Below are positions 1 through 7,855 of a stretch of 21,610 bases of DNA, in pieces. The first letter of the stretch is position 1, and each line of letters opens with the position of its first letter. The position numbers and the translations under genes are program-made. The notes under the pieces are model-generated. The model ran no database searches. It had not been told where the DNA came from and worked only from the letters and a program-made list of their open reading frames with translations. Source of the DNA: JAIEPW01 sp964406035 (lineage in GTDB: Bacteria > Acidobacteriota > Terriglobia > Bryobacterales > Bryobacteraceae). The stretch spans positions 1 to 21,610 of the forward strand of contig CAYOQB010000094.1 in the NCBI GenBank assembly GCA_964406035.1, written 5' to 3'.

Positions 1-2
1 GC

Positions 3-1145
3 ACGCTCACGGCATTCTGGGATGCCTGGCGGTGGAAGCGCTTCGAGAAGGGCGCAGTCCGGCGATTCCGCAGAGTCGCAGTGATGTCGGAAAAGGATCG
101 CGAGCTGCTGGGTATCGAACACGCGCGCGTGATTTCGAATGGCGTGGACTTGTCGCGCTTCCGGCCTACTCCGGAGCCCGTAGGCGAGCGGCTGCTGTTC
201 ATTGGCAGCTTCCGGCACTTCCCGAATATCGTGGCGTATCGATTCTTCACGGAACAAGTGTGGCCGTTGCTGCGGGAGCGCTGCCCCCGGATGGAGCTTA
301 CGGTGGTGGCAGGACCCGATCCGGAGCTGTACTGGCGTGAATACGCTGGCGGCGGGTTGCCGCGCGACCCCCGCATCGAGCTGCTGGGGTTTGTTCGCGA
401 CGTGAAGCCGCTGTACGACGGTTGCAACCTGGTGCTGGTTCCGACCCTGGTATCGGCGGGGACCAACCTGAAGGTGCTGGAGGCGCTGGCCATGGAGCGC
501 GCGGTGGTCTCCACGTCATCGGGTTGCGCGGGGCTGGGGCTGGAGCACGGAGTCACGGTATGGATCGCGGACGATTGCGGGGAGATGGCGGAGGCGATCG
601 CGCACCTGATGGCCGATGCCGTGCGGCGGCGGGAGATCGCCGCGGCGGGACGCCGCCGCGCCGAGCTTCATTTCGACTGGACGCGGATCGGCGAGGCGCA
701 GCGAGCCCTGTTGCGGGAACTGCTGCCGAATCCGGTGACGATCCGCGCGGCGACCGCGGCGGACCTGCCCCAGATGCAACAGATTCAGGCGTTCGCACCC
801 GAGGCATCTCAATGGGAGCCAGAGGATTACCTGGGCCACGACTGCGAGGTCGCGTTGTGGAACGGGGTGCTGGCCGGATTCCTGGTGTCGCGCCGGATCG
901 CCGAGCGCGAATACGAGATTCTGAATGTGGCGGTGGATCCGCGGTTCCGGCGGCGGGGACTGGCGCAAACTCTGATCCGGAATCATCAAAACAAGTTCCC
1001 TGGAACTTGTTTTTTGGAGGTGCGCCAGAGCAACCATGCGGCTCGTAAGTTATACTTAACATTGGGCTTCGAGGAGGCTGGCGTGCGTCCGGGGTACTAC
1101 GATCACCCTCCCGAGGCGGCTATTGTCATGCGCCGGCTTTCATGA
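3..1145 (+). CDS. Glycosyltransferase (GT-B, group 1) fused to RimI-type GNAT acetyltransferase, 5' partial
   Basis: The reading frame is open to the left window edge, so the N-terminal part of the protein is missing. The GTG at 81 and ATG at 84 are probably internal, because the upstream in-frame codons read like the usual glycosyltransferase segment before the NGVD motif. The first half is the C-terminal Rossmann lobe of a GT-B glycosyltransferase. It shows SNGVDLSRF, then LLFIGSF..PN, then LLGFVRDVKPLY, and the nucleotide-sugar-binding stretch around GTNLKVLEALAMERAVVST. After about 235 visible residues a second domain starts at VTIRAATAADLP. It has GNAT motif A (NVAVDPRFRRRGLAQ), then LEVRQSNHAARKLY and LGFEEAGVRPGYY, which are the signatures of RimI-like protein N-acetyltransferases. 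The stop at 1143-1145 follows directly. The frame is uninterrupted, so this is a true fusion on the sequence given. Sugar donor, acceptor and acetylation target are unknown. Confidence 0.9.
   Translation, partial: TLTAFWDAWRWKRFEKGAVRRFRRVAVMSEKDRELLGIEHARVISNGVDLSRFRPTPEPVGERLLFIGSFRHFPNIVAYRFFTEQVWPLLRERCPRMELTVVAGPDPELYWREYAGGGLPRDPRIELLGFVRDVKPLYDGCNLVLVPTLVSAGTNLKVLEALAMERAVVSTSSGCAGLGLEHGVTVWIADDCGEMAEAIAHLMADAVRRREIAAAGRRRAELHFDWTRIGEAQRALLRELLPNPVTIRAATAADLPQMQQIQAFAPEASQWEPEDYLGHDCEVALWNGVLAGFLVSRRIAEREYEILNVAVDPRFRRRGLAQTLIRNHQNKFPGTCFLEVRQSNHAARKLYLTLGFEEAGVRPGYYDHPPEAAIVMRRLS
988..1015 (+). repeat. Perfect 12-bp inverted repeat plus T6 tract inside the GNAT coding region (terminator-like)
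   Basis: The arm AAAACAAGTTCC (988-999) and its exact reverse complement GGAACTTGTTTT (1002-1013) are separated only by CT. A run of six T occupies 1010-1015. In RNA this gives a stem of about 11 bp with a 4-nt loop and a U tract, the shape of an intrinsic terminator oriented with the gene. It lies in frame, encodes about NKFPGTCF, and falls in the GNAT helix before LEVRQSN. The codons used (CCT, ACT, TGT, TTT, TTG) are unlike the GC-ending codons around it. The symmetry is seen directly; function as a terminator or as a mobile palindrome is inference. Confidence 0.75.
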
Positions 1146-1156
1146 TATTTTCATGA
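1143..1156. repeat. Paired TCATGA palindromes after the fusion gene
   Basis: TCATGAT occurs twice within a few bases just after and over the stop codon (catgatattttcatgatg region). TCATGA is self-complementary, so the pair could form a small hairpin or a protein site. It is short and may be chance. The rest of the gap up to the next start (about 1157-1260) shows no gene, tRNA or convincing promoter. Confidence 0.25.
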
Positions 1157-1263
1157 TGCAGACCGGCCCTCGGTGACCGGCTGTGGAATGGTAAATGACC
1201 ACCATCACCCACCGAGCCAACCAGGAAATCAACCTACTCGACTCGGCGTGGCGATCTCACAAA

Positions 1264-1269
1264 AAGGAG
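1264..1269 (+). promoter_or_regulatory. Ribosome binding site fixing the start of the DUF465-like gene
   Basis: AAGGAG lies 8 nt before the ATG at 1278, the best Shine-Dalgarno match on this side of the window. It supports the start at 1278 over the in-frame upstream start candidate near 1173 and the adjacent TTG at 1275. Confidence 0.75.
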
Positions 1270-1277
1270 AACCCTTG

Positions 1278-1511
1278 ATGGAGAAGAACACGCAAGATGA
1301 ATTGAAAGCGCATCTGATAGCGACCAGCGAGGAGTTCCGCAGTCTGGCCGAGCAACACGCTCAGTACGACCACCTGCTGCAGGACCTCGAAGCGAAGACC
1401 CACCTTTCAGAACAGGAGCAGTTGGAAGAAACCAGACTCAAGAAATTGAAGCTCCACCTGAAGGATCAGATGAACGACATCCTACATCGCCACCGCACGC
1501 AAGTGGCGTAA
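1278..1511 (+). CDS. Small charged helical protein, DUF465/YdcH-like
   Basis: A 77-residue, highly charged, cysteine-free protein beginning MEKNTQDELKAHL. It is predicted almost entirely helical, with heptad-like spacing of leucines (HLLQDLEAK, EETRLKKLKLHLKDQM) typical of a two-helix coiled-coil hairpin. The pattern of an early helix, a short acidic/serine turn (THLSEQEQLEE) and then the Lys-rich helix LKKLKLHLKDQM ending in ILHRHR matches the DUF465/YdcH family of small cytoplasmic proteins, whose role is not well established. The start is set by AAGGAG at 1264-1269. The gene is monocistronic by layout: it follows a 132-bp gap and is closed by the hairpin terminator at 1560-1587. The family call rests on pattern and length only. 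Confidence 0.82.
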   Translation: MEKNTQDELKAHLIATSEEFRSLAEQHAQYDHLLQDLEAKTHLSEQEQLEETRLKKLKLHLKDQMNDILHRHRTQVA

Positions 1512-1559
1512 GTTGTCAGATGCGCTGTAACTAAGACGCAGGATCGAAAGCGAACAGGG

Positions 1560-1587
1560 ACCCGGCCGGAGGAAACGGCCGGGTTTT
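1560..1587 (+). terminator. Intrinsic terminator after the DUF465-like gene
   Basis: ACCCGGCCG (1560-1568) pairs perfectly with CGGCCGGGT (1576-1584) across a GAGGAAA loop and is followed by a short T run (1584-1587). A 9-bp GC-rich stem with trailing T's 49 nt past the stop codon is a standard Rho-independent terminator. It separates this gene from the amidohydrolase start at 1612. Confidence 0.85.
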
Positions 1588-1611
1588 CTGCTTTGAGGCA
1601 TACTGGATCGC

Positions 1612-3252
1612 ATGCGATTCCTGCTTGCCTGGCTGGCGCTCCCGCTGGCGGCCGACCCCGGCCTGATCCTGCACAACGGCAAACTGTGGACCGGAGATCC
1701 CGCCCAGCCCTGGGCGCGGGCAATCGCTTTCGAGAACGGCAGGATCTCGCTGGTGGGTTCGAACGACGCTGTCCTGAAGCTGCGCGGCCCCGCCACGCAA
1801 GTGATCGATCTCGAAGGAAAGCTGGCTGCGCCGGGCTTCAATGACGCGCACATTCATTTTCGCGGGGGCTCGATGGGCTTGTCGCAGGTGGATCTGGTGG
1901 GCGCGTGCTCCATTGCCGAGATGCAGAAGCGCGTGGCGGCGTGGGCAGCCGCAAACCCCTCGGAGAAATGGATCACCGGAGCGGGGTGGGAGTACAGTTG
2001 CGTGCCCGGCGGGCTGCCCAGGAAAGAGGACCTGGATGCGGTGGTTGCGGATCGCCCGGTGTTTCTGTCGGCCTACGACGGGCACTCGGGATGGGTAAAC
2101 TCGGCCGCGCTGCGTGCCGCCGGCATCGGACCGGAGACGCGCGCGCCCGGCTTCGGCGAGATCGTGCGGGATGCTTCGGGGGAGGCGACGGGTGCGTTGA
2201 AGGAAGGCGCGCAAAGCCTGGTTCGCCGTCACATCCCGCCGGCGACCAAGGAGAAGCGGCGCGCGGCGCTGCTCGCCGGGATGAAACTGGCCGCATCGCT
2301 GGGGATCACGTCGATCCAGAATGCGTCGGGAAGTCCGGCCGAGCTGGAGGAGTATGAGGAACTGCGCAAGCAGAACCTGTTGACCTTGCGGGTGGCCATG
2401 GCGATGTCGGTGCCGCCGGGGACACGCTTCACGGAACTAGCGAAGTACCGTGCGCTGAAGGAGCGGTTCCGTGGCCCGGATTTGAAGGCAGGCGCGATCA
2501 AGATCATGTTGGATGGCGTGATCGAATCGCGGACGGCCGCGATGCTGGAGCCGTACGAGGGATCGAACGAGAGCGGCACTCCGGCATGGAGCGAGCCCTT
2601 TTATCGGGAGATGGTGGAGAAGGCCGACGCCAGCGGGTTGCAGGTGTACACGCATGCGATCGGCGATCGCGCGGTGCGGATGGCGCTCGACGCTTATGAA
2701 CAGGCGCTGCGCGTCAACGGAAACAAGAACGCCCGCTGGCGGATTGAGCACATCGAAACGATCTCGCCCGCGGACATCCCGCGCTTCGCCAGGATTGGCG
2801 TGCTGGCGTCAATGCAGCCGATTCACGCGGACCCTGGATCGAGCGGGGTGTGGAGCCGGCAGATCGGGCCGGCGCGGCTGCCCTGGTCATTCGCCTGGAA
2901 ATCACTTTTGGACGCTGGGGCTCGGCTCGTGTTCTCCAGCGATTGGCCGGCGTGCATTGACGTGAATCCGATTCGCGGGCTGCATGTCGCGGTAAACCGT
3001 CAGACGCCGGACGGGAAACCGGAAGGCGGCTGGGTGCCGCGGCAGAAAGTGACGCTGGAGCAGGCGCTGCGGGCCTATACCGCGGGCGGCGCTTATGCCT
3101 CTTTCGAAGAAAACAGCAAAGGGATGCTGAAAGCGGGAATGCTGGGCGATGCCGTGGTCTTCCAGCAGGATCTGTTCGCAATTCCGCCATCGCGCATTCA
3201 CGAAGTGAAGGTCGCGATGACGGTCGTGAACGGAAGAGTGGTTTACCGCTAG
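1612..3252 (+). CDS. Secreted amidohydrolase, YtcJ-like (Amidohydro_3)
   Basis: A 546-residue metal-dependent hydrolase of the amidohydrolase superfamily. The N-terminus (MRFLLAWLALPLAADP) is a short signal peptide, so the enzyme is probably exported. The small beta domain follows (LILHNGKLWTGDP, with VIDLEGKLAAPGFNDAHIHF completing it). Metal-ligand candidates are H80 and H82 (DAHIH), K297 (IKIMLDG, position typical of the bridging lysine), H348 (THAIGDRA), H380 (IEHIE) and D444 (FSSDWP). This order is characteristic of YtcJ-type imidases/amidohydrolases of the Amidohydro_3 family, and the length is normal for it. The C-terminus returns to the beta domain (GDAVVFQQD...VKVAMTVVNGRVVY). The ribosome site before ATG 1612 is weak. 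The substrate cannot be read from sequence; cyclic amides or N-acyl compounds are plausible. It ends 1 nt from the convergent small gene. Confidence 0.92.
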   Translation: MRFLLAWLALPLAADPGLILHNGKLWTGDPAQPWARAIAFENGRISLVGSNDAVLKLRGPATQVIDLEGKLAAPGFNDAHIHFRGGSMGLSQVDLVGACSIAEMQKRVAAWAAANPSEKWITGAGWEYSCVPGGLPRKEDLDAVVADRPVFLSAYDGHSGWVNSAALRAAGIGPETRAPGFGEIVRDASGEATGALKEGAQSLVRRHIPPATKEKRRAALLAGMKLAASLGITSIQNASGSPAELEEYEELRKQNLLTLRVAMAMSVPPGTRFTELAKYRALKERFRGPDLKAGAIKIMLDGVIESRTAAMLEPYEGSNESGTPAWSEPFYREMVEKADASGLQVYTHAIGDRAVRMALDAYEQALRVNGNKNARWRIEHIETISPADIPRFARIGVLASMQPIHADPGSSGVWSRQIGPARLPWSFAWKSLLDAGARLVFSSDWPACIDVNPIRGLHVAVNRQTPDGKPEGGWVPRQKVTLEQALRAYTAGGAYASFEENSKGMLKAGMLGDAVVFQQDLFAIPPSRIHEVKVAMTVVNGRVVYR

Positions 3253-3253
3253 C

Positions 3254-3616
3254 TCAGGCGGAAGCAGCTTCGGCGTACTCGGCGTAACGCAGAGTCACTT
3301 CGGTTCCGTCTTCGGAAGGACGCATGCCGACCGCGGAGACGCCGGAAAAGCGGAAGCAGCGATAGGAGCGGCGGGGGCGGGCGCGATCGACGGCGGGCAT
3401 CAGTTGCGCTTCGAACTCGAATTCGTCGCCGTCTTCCAGGGCACAAGCAAAGAGTTGCGCCTGGTCGTCGTCGCAGAGGACCGCGATGGTGTTGGGATCG
3501 GCGGGCTCACAGCCCAGGATCTGGTCGCGCCTCCAGCGGTAGCCGCGAATTCGTACTTCATCCGTTCCGCTGATGCGAAGCCGGCCTTCGCCGGCGCGAT
3601 CGGTTGCCATTTGCAT
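3254..3616 (-). CDS. Unrecognised 120-aa acidic protein
   Basis: A small soluble protein (MQMATDRAGEGRLRISG...) with no signal peptide or membrane segment. It is rich in Asp, Glu and Arg, with probable beta structure: alternating hydrophobics in RIRGYRW, TIAVLCDDDQAQLFACALEDGDEFEFEA and EVTLRYAEYAEAAS. Two cysteines flank the acidic DDD, but no metal-binding pattern is clear. The start at 3614-3616 is well supported by an AGGAGG 6 nt upstream, far stronger than at most genes here, which argues for a real, well-translated gene. It is convergent with the amidohydrolase (stops 1 nt apart), and its start lies 45 nt upstream of the end of the ADOP gene, which reads toward it on the same strand. 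No family is recognised; a PilZ-like beta barrel was considered (RxxxR-like RARPRRSYR) but is not supported well enough to name. Confidence 0.78.
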   Translation of the reverse strand: MQMATDRAGEGRLRISGTDEVRIRGYRWRRDQILGCEPADPNTIAVLCDDDQAQLFACALEDGDEFEFEAQLMPAVDRARPRRSYRCFRFSGVSAVGMRPSEDGTEVTLRYAEYAEAASA

Positions 3617-3622
3617 GGGTAA

Positions 3623-3628
3623 CCTCCT
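3623..3628 (-). promoter_or_regulatory. Strong Shine-Dalgarno of the 120-aa gene
   Basis: On the minus strand the sequence reads GGCAGGAGGTTACCCATG: a perfect AGGAGG 6 nt before the ATG at 3616. The spacing favours this ATG over the in-frame ATG two codons later. Confidence 0.8.
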
Positions 3629-3661
3629 GCCTGTTAACGCGCAGGCCGGAGGAATCCGGGC

Positions 3662-6166
3662 TCATTCGTAGCGGAGCGCGAGGATCGGGTCGATCCGGCT
3701 GGCGCGGCGCGCGGGCACCAGGCCGGCGATCGTAGCAACGCTGATGAGCACCGCCATGGCCAGGCCGGCGGTCCAGGGGTCAGCGGCTTTCACACCGTAA
3801 AGCTGCGCCTCCACCAGCCGGCCGAGGAAATAGGCGATCGGCAGAGACAGCGCCAAACCCAGGGCCAGCAGCAGCAGAACCTCGCGCATCACCAGCCACA
3901 GCACCTCGCTGGGCTGTGCACCGAGAGCCATGCGGACGCCAAGTTCCTTGGTCCGGCGGGCGACGATGTACGCCATCACTCCGTAGAGACCGACTGCGGC
4001 GAGCAGCGTCGCCAGCAGGCCGAACCCGGCGGAGAGCATGGCGATGAGGCGTTCGGTGAGCAGGGTTTCGTCCAGTTGGGCGGCCAGGGTCTTCATTTCG
4101 AAAATGGGCATGGAGGCGTCGATCCGGCGCACTTCATTGCGGATCGCGCCGTATGCCTGCTCCGAGCCGAGCGCCGCCCGGACGTAGAAGGTAACGGAGT
4201 TGTTGCCCCAGTGCGGCACGAACATCTGGCGGCGGACGCCTTCCCGCGGACCTTCATAGAGGGAGTCCGCCACCACGCCGATGATCTCGATGTCGAGCTT
4301 GGCATCTGGGCCGCCGCCGAGCCCCAGACGCCGGCCCACGGCGGGCTTGCTCCGGAAGTAGTGGCGGGCGAACTTCTCGTTGACGATCGCCACCCGTGAA
4401 TCCTTGCCGATATCCCGGCGCTCGAAATCACGGCCCTCGAGCACGGGGATGCCCATCGTGGCGAAGTAACCCGGGGAAAGGGAATTCATGAAGGCCTGCA
4501 TATCCTCGCCGTCGGCGGCTTTGTGGCCCTCCACCGCGATGCTGCTGTCCCATTCGCTTCCCGCGAGCAGCGGGACAGATGCCTGGCCCGCGGACTTGAC
4601 GCCTGGGATGGCGCGGATGCGATCGAGCAGTTCCGCGATCAGGTTGGCGGAGCGCTCCGCGGTGTAGCCGCTCAAGGCAGGCGACAACTGGAAGGTCACC
4701 AGGTTGTCCATCTCGCGGAAGCCGGTGTCGGTGGCCTTCAGGTTCTGCAGGCTGCGGGCAAACAGCCCGGCGCCGAACAGCAGCAGGAAGCTAAGCACCA
4801 CCTGCGCCATCACCAGGCCCTTGCGCAGGAACAGCGTTCCGCCGCTGCCCGCCAGATTGCCCACGGCGTCCTTCAAGGTGGTGAACAGATCAGGACGGCT
4901 TGCGCGCAGCGCGGGAACCAGTCCGAAAACCAGGCCGGTCAGCAGCGTGAGCGCCAGGGTGAAGCCGAGGATGCGCGCGTCCGGCTCGGCGCTGAGCAGC
5001 AGGGGATTGCCCTCCGACGGCACGGTGGCGAGCAGCACCCGAGTGAGGCCCATCGCCAGGAGGATTCCGGCAGCGCCCCCGGCGAGCGAGAGCACCAAGC
5101 TTTCCACCAGCAACTGGCGGATCAACCTGCCGCGCGAGGCTCCGATGGACAGCCGCACTGCGATTTCTTTTTGCCGGGCTACGGCTCGCGCGATGAGCAG
5201 GTTGGCGACATTCGCGCAGGCGATCAGCAGCACCAGGCCGACCATCGACATCAGGACCACCAGGGCTTTCGAGAACGAGTTGCGCGTTTGCGAGTAGCCG
5301 GTCTTCGCCGCCTGCACATGAATGGTTCCCTGCAGAAACCGATCCCGGAGATACTGCGACCATTTGGCGGCCGCCGGCAGTGTCAATTCATACTCCCGGA
5401 GCTGACGGAAGAGGCCCTGGAGGGCGGGTTGCGCGGATTCGGCGGTGTAGCCCGGCTTCAAGCGTGCGAAGACCTGCACCCAGCGGGAACGGCGATCCTC
5501 CACCCGCAGCCAGAACCAGTCCGGCGCCATCGCTTCCTTCATCAGGATCGGCACGCGGATTTGCGGCGACCGCACCGGATCGATGCCGTTGAAGCCTCGC
5601 GCGGAAACTCCGACGACGGTCATGGGATAGTTGTTCACCAGGATCTTCCGGCCGATGATCTTCGGATCGCCCGCAAAGCGCGTGACCCAATAGTCGTAAC
5701 TCAGCACCGCCGAGGGGTGCCCCATATAGGTGCGATCATCTTCCTGGGAGCTGAACACCCGTCCGGCGGCAGCCTTCACGCCGAGCATCTCGAAGTAATT
5801 GCCGGAGACCATTTCGGCGGCGACGCGTTCGGTCTGGTTGTCGACGCTGAGGGAAGCGGCGATCAGGCGGCGGCAGAGGACTTCGGAGAAGGGGGCGGCT
5901 TTCTGCTGGAAATCGCGGTACATGGGGTAGGAGTGCATGCGATCACCCATGTTGCTTCCACTGTGCACTCCGCGCTGGTACAGCATTACCAGTTGATCGG
6001 GATCGCGGACCGGCAGCTCGCGCAGCATCAACTGGTCCATCAAGGTGAAGATTGCGGTATTGGCGCCGATTCCAAGGGCCAGAGAGAGGATTGCCACGGT
6101 GGCGAACAACGGGTTGCGTCGGATGCCTCGCAGGGAATAGCGGAGGTCCGCGAGCAGATTTGCCAT
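3662..6166 (-). CDS. ADOP-family permease (duplicated MacB/FtsX-type)
   Basis: An 834-residue membrane protein with two copies of the MacB periplasmic-core plus FtsX-permease unit. The N-terminus (MANLLADLRYSLRGIRRNPLFATVAILSLALG) holds the first helix. It is followed by a periplasmic core with GNYFEMLGVKAAAGR and NYPMTVVGV, then three helices at about 305-425 (LVVLMSMVGLVLLIACANVANLL). A second helix (about 455-475) and second periplasmic core (SPGYFATMGIPVLEGRDF, IIGVVADSLYEG) lead to the terminal helices and the ending DPILALRYE. This order and length match the Acidobacterial duplicated orphan permease family, related to MacB but without an adjacent ATPase; none is visible in this window either. 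The transported substrate is unknown. The gene lies 48 nt downstream of the GT2 gene on the same strand with no terminator between, so co-transcription is plausible. The ribosome site is weak. Confidence 0.93.
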   Translation of the reverse strand: MANLLADLRYSLRGIRRNPLFATVAILSLALGIGANTAIFTLMDQLMLRELPVRDPDQLVMLYQRGVHSGSNMGDRMHSYPMYRDFQQKAAPFSEVLCRRLIAASLSVDNQTERVAAEMVSGNYFEMLGVKAAAGRVFSSQEDDRTYMGHPSAVLSYDYWVTRFAGDPKIIGRKILVNNYPMTVVGVSARGFNGIDPVRSPQIRVPILMKEAMAPDWFWLRVEDRRSRWVQVFARLKPGYTAESAQPALQGLFRQLREYELTLPAAAKWSQYLRDRFLQGTIHVQAAKTGYSQTRNSFSKALVVLMSMVGLVLLIACANVANLLIARAVARQKEIAVRLSIGASRGRLIRQLLVESLVLSLAGGAAGILLAMGLTRVLLATVPSEGNPLLLSAEPDARILGFTLALTLLTGLVFGLVPALRASRPDLFTTLKDAVGNLAGSGGTLFLRKGLVMAQVVLSFLLLFGAGLFARSLQNLKATDTGFREMDNLVTFQLSPALSGYTAERSANLIAELLDRIRAIPGVKSAGQASVPLLAGSEWDSSIAVEGHKAADGEDMQAFMNSLSPGYFATMGIPVLEGRDFERRDIGKDSRVAIVNEKFARHYFRSKPAVGRRLGLGGGPDAKLDIEIIGVVADSLYEGPREGVRRQMFVPHWGNNSVTFYVRAALGSEQAYGAIRNEVRRIDASMPIFEMKTLAAQLDETLLTERLIAMLSAGFGLLATLLAAVGLYGVMAYIVARRTKELGVRMALGAQPSEVLWLVMREVLLLLALGLALSLPIAYFLGRLVEAQLYGVKAADPWTAGLAMAVLISVATIAGLVPARRASRIDPILALRYE

Positions 6167-6214
6167 AACGATGATACGGGCGAAGGGGCTCGCGGTTACT
6201 GGGAAAAGTTGACT

Positions 6215-7825
6215 CTAATCCGACTGCTCCGCCACCCGGCGAGCCTTCTCCCAGGCGAGCTTGCCCTTCCACTCCTCGTACAGCGTCATGAAACCGGCCC
6301 ACCAGTAGCCGCCCACGAAAAGGATCAGGAAGGGGATGGCGAAGAAATTATAGGTCTCGATGGCGAACGCCACCATGTAACAGAAATAGGCGCCCACCGC
6401 GAGTTCGGCGTAGGGCAGCCAGCCGGATTTGCGCTTGTACTTGGTGTCGTTGATCTTCACCTTGGCGCTGGAGCCGATGGCGTACTTGGGGGTGCGCGCG
6501 AACGCGGTTTCGACACCGAAAACAGCCTCGATCACCGCCTTGGTGTTGATGATGGTCAGGGCGATGCCGCCGGCCATCAGCGCGGGCATCAGGGCGATGG
6601 CGCGCTTCCAGTCGCGGGGGAAGAGTTCGCGCTGCGCCACCAGGTAAAACGCGGAAATGGACCAGAACGACGCGATGATCAGGGGCAGATCGATGGCCAC
6701 CATCTGCCAGACGCCCATGTAGAAGCGCACGATCATCACCGGCAGCATCAGCGCGCTGGTCAGCAGCATCAGGGGGTAGGAGATGTTCGGGGTCAGGTGC
6801 AGGAACGCTTCCAGCTTCACGCGCCAGGGCAGATCCGACCTCAGGATGCGGGGCAGCAGCTTCTTCGCCACCTGCATCAGACCCTTGGCCCAGCGCGATT
6901 GCTGCACCTGGAAGCCGTACATGTCCACCGGCAACTCGGACAGGCACTCGACGGCGGGCAGGTAAACAAATTTCCAGCCGTTGAGCTGGGCGCGATAGCT
7001 GAGGTCGGTGTCCTCGGTGAGCGTGTCGTGCTGCCAGCCGCCGGCGTCGCCGATCATGGAGACGCGCAGAATGCCCGCCGTGCCGTTGAAATTGAAGAAG
7101 AGTCCGCTGCCGAAGCGGGCGGTGTGCTCCAGCACGAAGTGACCGTCGAGCAGCATGGACTCGACTTCGGTGAGCACGTTGTAGTTGCGGTTCAGGTAGC
7201 CCCAGCGGGTCTGGACGACGCCGACCTTGGGGTCGGCGAAATGATGGATGGTGCGGCGCAGGAAGTCACGCGGAGGGATGAAGTCGGCGTCGAAGACGGC
7301 GACGAACTCGCCGGTGGCGGTCTTCAGGCCTTCCTGCAGTGCTCCGGCCTTAAAGCCGTGCCGGTTGGTGCGATGGTGGTACTCAATGGGATGGCCCAGA
7401 GCGCGGTACTCGTTCACCAACCGCTCTGCGTATGCGTGCGTTTCGTCGGTGGAATCGTCCAGCACCTGAATCTGCAGAAGCTCCCGCGGATAGTCGATCT
7501 TTACCGTTTCCTCAATGAGGCGCTCCACCACGAAGCGCTCGTTGAACATCGGCAACTGCACGGTAACGCGCGGCAATTGCTCGAAGAGCTGCGCGGGCTC
7601 CGGATTCATCCGGCGGGCCTTCTTCGCCTTCATGTAGGCGCGGATCATCTCATAGCGGTGCGTCCCGTAGACGCTCAAGATCACCAGGATGAGGAAGTAA
7701 GGAATCAGCAGCGCGTAGTCGAACCACTCCAGGCGGTGGATGTTGGCGAAGGTATTGTCGAAGAGCGTGTCCACCAGAGTGGGTGCACCCTGCAGAAAAG
7801 CGGGGATGGCGGAAGCTGTTAACAT
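6215..7825 (-). CDS. Membrane glycosyltransferase family 2, cellulose synthase/CslA-like
   Basis: A 536-residue processive-type GT2 enzyme. One N-terminal membrane helix (about 37-55, YALLIPYFLILVILSVYG) precedes the cytoplasmic catalytic domain. It carries the D,D,D,QxxRW set: DDSTD (123-127), DADF (179-182), TEDTDLSYR (270-278) and QQSRWAKG (308-315). At least four more helices follow, including ISYPLMLLTSALMLPVMIV and AVGAYFCYMVAF. The layout matches bacterial GT2 proteins resembling cellulose synthase and plant CslA glucomannan synthases, which polymerise beta-linked sugars across the inner membrane from nucleotide sugars. No BcsB/BcsZ-like partner and no PilZ domain are present, so it should not be called a cellulose synthase. 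The start codon is 30 bp from the divergent GT-C gene, which suggests shared regulation. Product polymer unknown. Confidence 0.92.
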   Translation of the reverse strand: MLTASAIPAFLQGAPTLVDTLFDNTFANIHRLEWFDYALLIPYFLILVILSVYGTHRYEMIRAYMKAKKARRMNPEPAQLFEQLPRVTVQLPMFNERFVVERLIEETVKIDYPRELLQIQVLDDSTDETHAYAERLVNEYRALGHPIEYHHRTNRHGFKAGALQEGLKTATGEFVAVFDADFIPPRDFLRRTIHHFADPKVGVVQTRWGYLNRNYNVLTEVESMLLDGHFVLEHTARFGSGLFFNFNGTAGILRVSMIGDAGGWQHDTLTEDTDLSYRAQLNGWKFVYLPAVECLSELPVDMYGFQVQQSRWAKGLMQVAKKLLPRILRSDLPWRVKLEAFLHLTPNISYPLMLLTSALMLPVMIVRFYMGVWQMVAIDLPLIIASFWSISAFYLVAQRELFPRDWKRAIALMPALMAGGIALTIINTKAVIEAVFGVETAFARTPKYAIGSSAKVKINDTKYKRKSGWLPYAELAVGAYFCYMVAFAIETYNFFAIPFLILFVGGYWWAGFMTLYEEWKGKLAWEKARRVAEQSD

Positions 7826-7855
7826 GACGTTCGTTTCCGTTCGCTACCTGAACCT

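Noticed and set aside
1157..1260. Possible leader RNA or promoter before the DUF465-like gene
   Set aside because: No convincing -35/-10 pair, no stable hairpin series and no riboswitch-like core could be recognised.
3640..3662. CCGGA-GGAA-TCCGG hairpin between the ADOP stop and the 120-aa gene
   Set aside because: A 5-bp stem with no T tract on the relevant strand; too weak to call a terminator.
4523..7822. A 1099-codon open frame on the plus strand antisense to the GT2 and ADOP genes
   Set aside because: Its translation is dominated by Q, H, R, E, A and G with no domain-like pattern, the usual look of the antisense frame of GC-rich genes. Both minus-strand genes beneath it have clear family motifs.
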